From: Parafrigoribacterium_A soli
Lineage (GTDB): Bacteria; Actinomycetota; Actinomycetes; Actinomycetales; Microbacteriaceae
DNA length: 64,000 nucleotides
Assembly: GCF_040227235.1 (NCBI RefSeq)
Contig: NZ_JBELNZ010000001.1
Coordinates: forward strand, 806,001-870,000
Reading direction: 5' to 3'
Every line of letters starts with the position of its first letter. Within the stretch, counting starts at the first letter, position 1. The position numbers and the translations under genes are program-made. Of this stretch, positions 59,036-64,000 are shown piece by piece. Under the pieces are notes generated by a model that saw only the letters and a program-made list of their open reading frames with translations, did no database searches and was not told where the DNA came from.

Positions 59036-60876
59036 CGCGACATCGCCGCCTCGACGAAGTGCGTGCGCTCGGCGTGCTCGCCCTTCTTGCCGATGTTGAA
59101 CGAGCTCACCGGCCGGAAGTAGCCCATTACGCGGGTCCACACCTCGCACTCGCCGCCGCACGTCGTGCAGGTGTGGTGCTCGCCCGCGAGATAGCCGTGG
59201 TCGGGGCAGATCGAGAAAGTGGGGGTGACCGTGAGATACGGCAGCCGGTGGGTCTGCAGCGATCGCCGCACGAGCTCACGGCAGGCATCCGCGCTGGAGA
59301 GCTTCTCGGACATGTAGAGATGCAACACCGTGCCGCCGGTGTACTTGGTCTGCAACTCGTCCTGCCGGTCGAGCGCCTCGAATGGATCGTCGGTGAAGCC
59401 GACCGGCAGCTGGGAGGAGTTCGTGTAATACGGGTTTGCGTCGGTACCCGCCTGCAGGATGCCCGGGAAGCGAGCGCGGTCCTCCTTGGCGAAGCGGTAC
59501 GTCGTTCCCTCCGCGGGCGAGGCCTCGAGGTTGTACATGTGGCCGGTGGCCTCTTGGAACTCGACCATCCGCGCGCGAACGTGGTCGAGCAGCCGGATGG
59601 CCATGGCGTGCCCCAGCTCCGTCGTGATGTCGTGCGCTCCCCCGCTGAAGTTGCGGATCATCTCGTTCACGCCGTTGACGCCGATGGTCGAGAAGTGATT
59701 GCGCAGGCCGGCGCCGAGATAGCGCTTCGTGTAGGGGAACAGTCCGTCGGTGATGAGCCCATCGATCACGGTGCGCTTGAGCTCGAGCGAGTCCCTGGCC
59801 AGCTCGAGCAGGCGGTCGAGGGCCGCGAGCAGCTCCTGCTCATCGCCCCAGTGCAGATAGCCGAGGCGGGCGCAGTTGATCGTGACGACGCCGAGCGAGC
59901 CGGTCTGCTCGGCCGAGCCGAATAGTCCGTTCCCCCGCTTCTGCAGTTCGCGCAGGTCGAGCTGCAGCCGGCAGCACATCGAGCGGATCTGGTTCGGCTT
60001 GAGCTCCGAGTTGATGAAGTTCTGGAAGTAGGGCGTTCCGTACTTTGCGGTCATAGCGAAGAGCCGTTCCGCGTTCTCGGAGTCCCAGTCGAAGTCCTCG
60101 GTGATGTTGTACGTCGGGATCGGGAAAGTGAAGACCCGGCCGGTGGCATCCCCCGCGGTCATCACGTCGATGTAGGCGCGATTGATCATGGCCATCTCCT
60201 CGGCCAGTTCCCCATAGCTGAAGTCCTGCGCGACGCCGCCGATCACCGGCACCTGCTCGCGCAGGTCCTCCGGGCACACCCAGTCGAAGGTGAGGTTCGT
60301 GAACGGCGTCTGCATGCCCCAGCGCGAGGGCACGTTGAGGTTGTAGATGAGCTCCTGCATCTGCTGCCGAAGCTGCGGATAGTCGAGGTGATCGATGCGC
60401 ACGAACGGCGCCATGTAGGTGTCGAAGGAGCTGAAGGCCTGGGCCCCGGCCCACTCGTTCTGCATCGTGCCGAGGAAGTTGACGATCTGACCCACCGCGG
60501 AGGAGAAGTGCTTCGGCGGCGCTGAGTCGATCTTGCCGGGCACGCCGTTCAGCCCTTCCTCGATGAGGACCCGCAGCGACCATCCGGCGCAGTAGCCGGC
60601 CAGCATGTCGAGATCGTGGATGTGGAGGTCGCCCGCACGATGTGCCTCGCCCACGGCGGCGGGATAGACCTCACTGAGCCAGTAGTTGGCGATGACCTTG
60701 CCCGCCGTGTTGAGGATCAGGCCGCCGAGCGAGAAGCCCTGGTTTGCGTTGGCATTGACCCGCCAGTCCGAGCGGTCGAGGTACTCCCCGATGGTGCTCG
60801 CGACCTCGACGACGGAACCGCGCGGTCGAGTCGATTCGGACTCGGCCACGCGGGAGGAAACAGACAGCAGTGACAT
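59032..60876 (-). CDS. nrdD: Anaerobic ribonucleoside-triphosphate reductase (class III)
   Basis: Makes dNTPs without oxygen through a glycyl radical. 614 residues, shorter than E. coli NrdD (about 712) because it lacks most of the N-terminal ATP cone. Seen: NANANQGFSLGGL (about 41-53) and DLHIHDLDMLAGYC near 84-97 at the start, a C-terminal zinc site with HTCTTCGGEC near 570-579, and the glycyl-radical loop RVMGYFRP near 584-591. Preceded by two NrdR boxes. Implies growth or survival without oxygen together with nar genes. Confidence 0.95.
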   Translation of the reverse strand: MSLLSVSSRVAESESTRPRGSVVEVASTIGEYLDRSDWRVNANANQGFSLGGLILNTAGKVIANYWLSEVYPAAVGEAHRAGDLHIHDLDMLAGYCAGWSLRVLIEEGLNGVPGKIDSAPPKHFSSAVGQIVNFLGTMQNEWAGAQAFSSFDTYMAPFVRIDHLDYPQLRQQMQELIYNLNVPSRWGMQTPFTNLTFDWVCPEDLREQVPVIGGVAQDFSYGELAEEMAMINRAYIDVMTAGDATGRVFTFPIPTYNITEDFDWDSENAERLFAMTAKYGTPYFQNFINSELKPNQIRSMCCRLQLDLRELQKRGNGLFGSAEQTGSLGVVTINCARLGYLHWGDEQELLAALDRLLELARDSLELKRTVIDGLITDGLFPYTKRYLGAGLRNHFSTIGVNGVNEMIRNFSGGAHDITTELGHAMAIRLLDHVRARMVEFQEATGHMYNLEASPAEGTTYRFAKEDRARFPGILQAGTDANPYYTNSSQLPVGFTDDPFEALDRQDELQTKYTGGTVLHLYMSEKLSSADACRELVRRSLQTHRLPYLTVTPTFSICPDHGYLAGEHHTCTTCGGECEVWTRVMGYFRPVSSFNIGKKGEHAERTHFVEAAMSR

Positions 60877-60947
60877 CGGACGATCCTTCCTGATCTTGGG
60901 CCGCTCCCGTCCGGGAGGACCGCTGTTTCAGAAAAGATACGTCTTAA

Positions 60948-60963
60948 CCACAAGATGTGGTGT
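60948..60963. promoter_or_regulatory. NrdR box 1
   Basis: CCACAAGATGTGGTGT matches the actinobacterial NrdR consensus (CACAAGATGTxGTG core). It lies 72 bases upstream of nrdD. NrdR represses ribonucleotide reductase genes when bound to dATP/ATP. Confidence 0.82.
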
Positions 60964-60979
60964 TCCAAAATGCCGTGAA

Positions 60980-60995
60980 TAACAAGATGTAGTGG
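60980..60995. promoter_or_regulatory. NrdR box 2
   Basis: ATAACAAGATGTAGTG-type copy with the same CAAGATGTxGTG core, 32 bases (three helical turns) from box 1. Tandem boxes on one face of the helix are the usual NrdR arrangement. Confidence 0.82.
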
Positions 60996-61044
60996 TTCTG
61001 GCGGTTTTTGCGATCGCGCTGCGCACAGTCGTGCGCACGGTGAG

Positions 61045-62253
61045 CTACCGCACGCGCACCGAGAGGCAGGTGACGCAGCCCTCGAGCTTCTCGAACTCGC
61101 TGATGTCGACCGTGATCACCTTGTAGCCGAGGTCGGCGATGAGCGCGGCGCTCTTCGGTGCGGATGCCGCCATCAGCACGGTGTCTTCGGCCAGCACCAT
61201 GACGGCGAGGCCTCCGATCTCTGGCACTGCGAGGAAGCGGTCGAAGATGGCCACGTTGTCGACCACCGGCGGGTACCCGATGATCGTGCCGTCGGGCAGT
61301 GCGGTGACCGAGCTCTTGAGGTGCAGCGCCATCGTCACGGGAACGGCGACGACCTTGTAGCCGAGCGGCGCCACGATCATGCGCAGCTGACGGATGCCCT
61401 CGGAGTTCGTGCGGCCACCGCGGCCCACGTACACGGTCTTGCCGACCTTGAGCACGTCTCCGCCATCGAGCGTGCCCGGCAGTTCGATGCGCTCGATGCG
61501 CTGACCGAGCCTGCGCACGGCCTTCTCCACCTCGACGGATTCTCCGACGCGCGACTCGGCGCCCGGGCTCGCGATAACCGCCGTCTTGCCGAACATCACC
61601 ACGGCATCCTCGATGAAGACGGAGTCGGCGAACTCGTTCGCCTGCGGTACCTCGCGGATGTCCCAGCCGTGCTGCGCGAGCACCGACACGTAGTTGTCCC
61701 ACTGGCTGTTGGCGAGGTCGAGGTCGACCGGTACACGCTCGAGATGGGTCAGTTCGCCGTTCGCGAGCGTCTCTGCCGGCGGCCGCACGAGGGCGATGTG
61801 CCGCGAGGCATTAAGCGCCTCGCGACCGAGCACGACCCGCCAGATCGCCGCTCCCGCGGTAACCGTGGCCACGACCACGGCGACGGCAAAGATGAGGTTC
61901 GGGCCGCCGAGCGTGCCGATCGCGTACTGCGCCACGGCACCGTCGAAGGGGTGACCGGTGCCGACGGCCACGAGCGTGCTCCCGACGAGCGCGCCGAGAC
62001 CAGCAACGACGATGCCGCCGGCGAGCGTCGTGTACCAGCGCGAGTAGGCGCCGATGATGGCGAGGATCGCCGAGAACAGGAAGACGAACAGTGCGGACCA
62101 GATGAAGAAGGTATGCAGGTCGGTCAGTGCGTTACCGGCGACGAAGTAGGCGAGCAGGGAGGCGACGTAGCCGATGACCGCGACGGTCAGTCCGGAGGCG
62201 AGCGCGGCGGCGATGCGACGGAGGAATGAGGGAGTGGTGCCGTGAGCGGTCAT
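61045..62253 (-). CDS. Dimethylargininase (DDAH) with N-terminal membrane domain
   Basis: 402 residues. The first about 140 carry four hydrophobic segments; the rest is a complete DDAH/arginine-deiminase fold. Catalytic features: NEFADSVFIED near 206-216, GTLDGGDVLKVGKT near 252-265, the His in ALHLKSS near 302 and the nucleophile Cys in CVTC at 393-396 (followed by LSVRVR). It would hydrolyse methylarginines to citrulline at the inner face of the membrane. Free-standing DDAH is about 255 residues, so the membrane part is an addition. Single gene between nrdD and purH. Confidence 0.88.
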   Translation of the reverse strand: MTAHGTTPSFLRRIAAALASGLTVAVIGYVASLLAYFVAGNALTDLHTFFIWSALFVFLFSAILAIIGAYSRWYTTLAGGIVVAGLGALVGSTLVAVGTGHPFDGAVAQYAIGTLGGPNLIFAVAVVVATVTAGAAIWRVVLGREALNASRHIALVRPPAETLANGELTHLERVPVDLDLANSQWDNYVSVLAQHGWDIREVPQANEFADSVFIEDAVVMFGKTAVIASPGAESRVGESVEVEKAVRRLGQRIERIELPGTLDGGDVLKVGKTVYVGRGGRTNSEGIRQLRMIVAPLGYKVVAVPVTMALHLKSSVTALPDGTIIGYPPVVDNVAIFDRFLAVPEIGGLAVMVLAEDTVLMAASAPKSAALIADLGYKVITVDISEFEKLEGCVTCLSVRVR

Positions 62254-62297
62254 GCTTCGACTTTATTGGACTCTGCGCACCACGCCGTACCACCACT

Positions 62298-63959
62298 TCA
62301 GTGGTAGAAGTGACGTTCCCCGGTGAAGTACATCGTGACGCCCGCGGCCTTGGCGGCCTCGATCGACTCGTCGTCGTGCACGGAACCACCCGGCTGCGCG
62401 ACAGCCGTCACTCCTGCGTCGAGCAGGATCTGCAGGCCATCGGCAAAGGGGAAGAATGCGTCGGATGCCGCGACCGAGCCGGCAGCACGATCGCCCGCCC
62501 GCTTCACGGCGAGCTGGCAGGCGTCAACGCGATTGACCTGGCCCATGCCCACCCCGACGGATGCGCCGTCGTGCGCGAGCAGAATGGCGTTCGACTTGAC
62601 CGCACGCACCGCTCGCCAGGCGAACTCGAGGTCGGCGCGGGTGGCGGCATCCGCCTCCTCACCCGCGACGAGCGTCCAGCCTGCAGAGGAGAAGTCGACG
62701 AAGCTGTCGGCCTCCTGCACCAGCAGGCCGCCGCTCACCTGGCGGAGCTCGGTGGGCTCGCGGTGGTAGCCGGCGGGGAGCTTCAGCACGCGCAGGTTCT
62801 TCTTCGACTGCAGCAGGGCGAGTGCCTCCGGCTCGAAGTCTGGCGCGACGATCACCTCGGTGAAGATGTCCTTGACGGTCTGCGCCATCTCGAGCGTGAC
62901 CGCCCGGTTGGCCGCGATGACGCCCCCGTAGGCCGAGACCGGGTCGCACTCGTGGGCGCGGCGGTGGGCGTCTGCGATCGTCTCGCCCGCGCCGTTCGCC
63001 ACGGCGATGCCGCAGGGCTGGGCGTGCTTGATGATGGCGACGGCCGGCTCGGTGAAGTCGAAGGCCGTGCGGAGCGCCGCATCCGCGTCGACGTAGTTGT
63101 TGTACGACATCTCCTTGCCGTTCAGCTGCGTCGCCTGCGCGATGCCCACCCCGTCGTCGGTCACGTAGAGGGCGCCGGCCTGGTGGGCGTTCTCGCCGTA
63201 GCGCAGCACCTGCTTGAGCGTGCCGTGCAGTTCGAGCTCGTCGACCGATTCGTTCCCTGAGCCTGTCGAAGGGCCCGCGTCGACAGGCTCAGCGACCGTT
63301 CCGGCGAGCGGGTGCTCGGCGCGGATGCCGACGTTGTCTGCGAAGTACTCCGAGACTGCCTTGTCGTAGGCGGCGGTGTGCGCGAACGCTTCCCCGGCGA
63401 GGCGCTGGCGCTGCGCGAGCGTCGTGCCGCCGAGGGTCAGCGACTTGATGATCTGCGGATAGCTGGCGGGCGAGACGACGATCGCCACGTTCGCGTGGTT
63501 CTTCGCCGCCGAGCGCACCATGGCCGGGCCGCCGATGTCGATCTGCTCGATGACCTCATCGACGGATGCGCCGGAGGCCACGGTCTCGACGAAGGGATAC
63601 AGGTTGGAGACGATGAGCTCGAACGGCTTGATGCCTAGTTCGGCGAGCTGGTGTTCGTGGTCCTCAAGGCGAAGATCGGCGAGGATGCCGGCGTGGATCG
63701 TCGGGTGCAGAGTCTTCACGCGGCCGTCGAGCGACTCGGGGAACCCGGTGAGCTGGCTGACCTCGGTGACCGGATGTCCGGCATCCGCGATCTTCTTCGC
63801 CGTCGACCCGGTCGAGACGATTTCGACCCCCGCGGCGGCGAGTGCCGCGGCGAGTTCGAGCAGGTCGGTCTTGTCGTAGACCGAGATCAGCGCCCGCTTG
63901 ATCGGGATGGCGTTGCGCTCGCGGCGCTCGGCCGGGGCGGATGAGTGGGCAGCAGACAC
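62298..63959 (-). CDS. purH: Bifunctional AICAR transformylase / IMP cyclohydrolase
   Basis: Last two steps of purine synthesis. 553 residues from GTG 63959 (AAGGAG six bases upstream). N-terminal cyclohydrolase MGS-like domain (IKRALISVYDKTDL to about 200, with KTLHPTIHAGIL near 82), C-terminal transformylase with YGENAHQ near 255, KHAQPCG near 310 and FFPFAD near 517. Compared with typical PurH there are about 20 extra residues near 218-237 (EPVDAGPSTGSGNESVDE) encoded by a palindromic repeat inserted in frame. The last 41 bases of the window upstream of the start hold no gene that can be called. Confidence 0.94.
   Translation of the reverse strand: MSAAHSSAPAERRERNAIPIKRALISVYDKTDLLELAAALAAAGVEIVSTGSTAKKIADAGHPVTEVSQLTGFPESLDGRVKTLHPTIHAGILADLRLEDHEHQLAELGIKPFELIVSNLYPFVETVASGASVDEVIEQIDIGGPAMVRSAAKNHANVAIVVSPASYPQIIKSLTLGGTTLAQRQRLAGEAFAHTAAYDKAVSEYFADNVGIRAEHPLAGTVAEPVDAGPSTGSGNESVDELELHGTLKQVLRYGENAHQAGALYVTDDGVGIAQATQLNGKEMSYNNYVDADAALRTAFDFTEPAVAIIKHAQPCGIAVANGAGETIADAHRRAHECDPVSAYGGVIAANRAVTLEMAQTVKDIFTEVIVAPDFEPEALALLQSKKNLRVLKLPAGYHREPTELRQVSGGLLVQEADSFVDFSSAGWTLVAGEEADAATRADLEFAWRAVRAVKSNAILLAHDGASVGVGMGQVNRVDACQLAVKRAGDRAAGSVAASDAFFPFADGLQILLDAGVTAVAQPGGSVHDDESIEAAKAAGVTMYFTGERHFYH
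63257..63292. repeat. CTGAGCCTGTCGA palindrome inside purH
   Basis: Two perfect 13-base arms (63257-63269 and 63280-63292) with ten bases between them, the same repeat as in three intergenic gaps of this window. Here it lies inside a reading frame, adds a whole number of codons and is translated on the minus strand as a Gly/Ser/Pro-rich segment between the two PurH domains. Confidence 0.85.
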
Positions 63960-64000
63960 GTGGACTCCTTGGGATCGACCGGAACAACGGTTTCCGGTTC

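Noticed and set aside
63257..63292. Sequencing or assembly artefact in purH
   Set aside because: The insert keeps the reading frame and matches a repeat present in three other places in the window, so a true insertion is the simpler explanation.
1..64000. CRISPR arrays, prophage, insertion sequences, tRNA or rRNA genes
   Set aside because: No regularly spaced direct repeats, transposase or phage structural genes, and no cloverleaf or rRNA-like stretches were recognised on reading through the sequence.

Overview
The window looks like a chromosomal segment of a high-GC actinobacterium, most likely a member of the Microbacteriaceae. The reasons are the dense GC-rich codon use, ATGA/GTGA start-stop overlaps in almost every operon, a CrtE-B-I-Ye-Yf-Eb cluster of the C50-carotenoid (decaprenoxanthin) type behind a divergent MarR repressor, an actinobacterial NADP-isocitrate dehydrogenase, HAIR/CIRCE heat-shock operators, and short CTGAGCCTGTCGA palindromes of a kind I recall from this family. 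Species cannot be fixed from sequence alone. No rRNA, tRNA, CRISPR array, insertion sequence or prophage was recognised. Gene density is very high; the largest non-coding gaps are about 265-350 bases and carry repeats, operators or a small leader ORF.

Layout. 1-6.7 kb: a sugar-uptake and catabolism locus (ABC permeases plus binding lipoprotein, amidohydrolase, GH4 glycosidase, DeoR regulator). 6.7-10.6 kb: a DHA1 efflux pump, an LtrA-like membrane protein, PurU and a YrdB-like protein. 10.6-16.4 kb: an amino-sugar (GlcNAc / peptidoglycan recycling) locus: nagA on the plus strand, and on the minus strand GH3 hexosaminidase, ROK kinase, ROK repressor and nagB. 16.4-17.2 kb: a small heat-shock gene behind a CIRCE and a HAIR-like operator. 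17.2-19.1 kb: a TIGR01777 epimerase-fold protein and a pyrimidine-dimer glycosylase-like protein. 19.1-30.8 kb: a MarR regulator and a divergent 11-gene carotenoid operon from idi to crtEb, continuing without a gap into MMPL, TspO-like, DHA2 and alpha/beta-hydrolase genes. 30.9-36.6 kb: housekeeping genes including mdh and icd, plus an alkyltransferase-like protein. 36.7-40.6 kb: an asymmetric heterodimeric ABC exporter preceded by a 26-codon leader ORF. 40.7-47.5 kb: a TehA/SLAC1-like channel, NarK, two regulator/SDR pairs and an orphan AAA+ ATPase. 47.5-60.9 kb: sufU-sufS, a Cys-rich HTH regulator, narGHJI, a VKOR protein and the anaerobic ribonucleotide reductase pair nrdD-nrdG behind two NrdR boxes. 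61-64 kb: a membrane-fused dimethylargininase and purH.

How it fits together. narK, narGHJI and nrdDG describe an actinobacterium equipped for nitrate respiration and for making deoxynucleotides without oxygen. The Fe-S assembly genes and the Cys-rich regulator directly upstream of narG suggest that Fe-S supply or an Fe-S/NO/O2 signal is tied to that pathway. The carotenoid operon gives a membrane-localised C50 pigment, and its last four membrane or membrane-anchored genes may move or modify hydrophobic product. The nag locus supports recycling of cell-wall amino sugars under a ROK repressor.

The most unusual signals are: the leader ORF with mutually exclusive hairpins before the asymmetric ABC exporter (architecture like BmrBCD), the long extension of the crt operon, a large nested palindrome between nagA and nagB, a palindromic repeat translated inside purH, the N-terminal membrane domain on the dimethylargininase, and stacked CIRCE and HAIR-like operators on hsp20.
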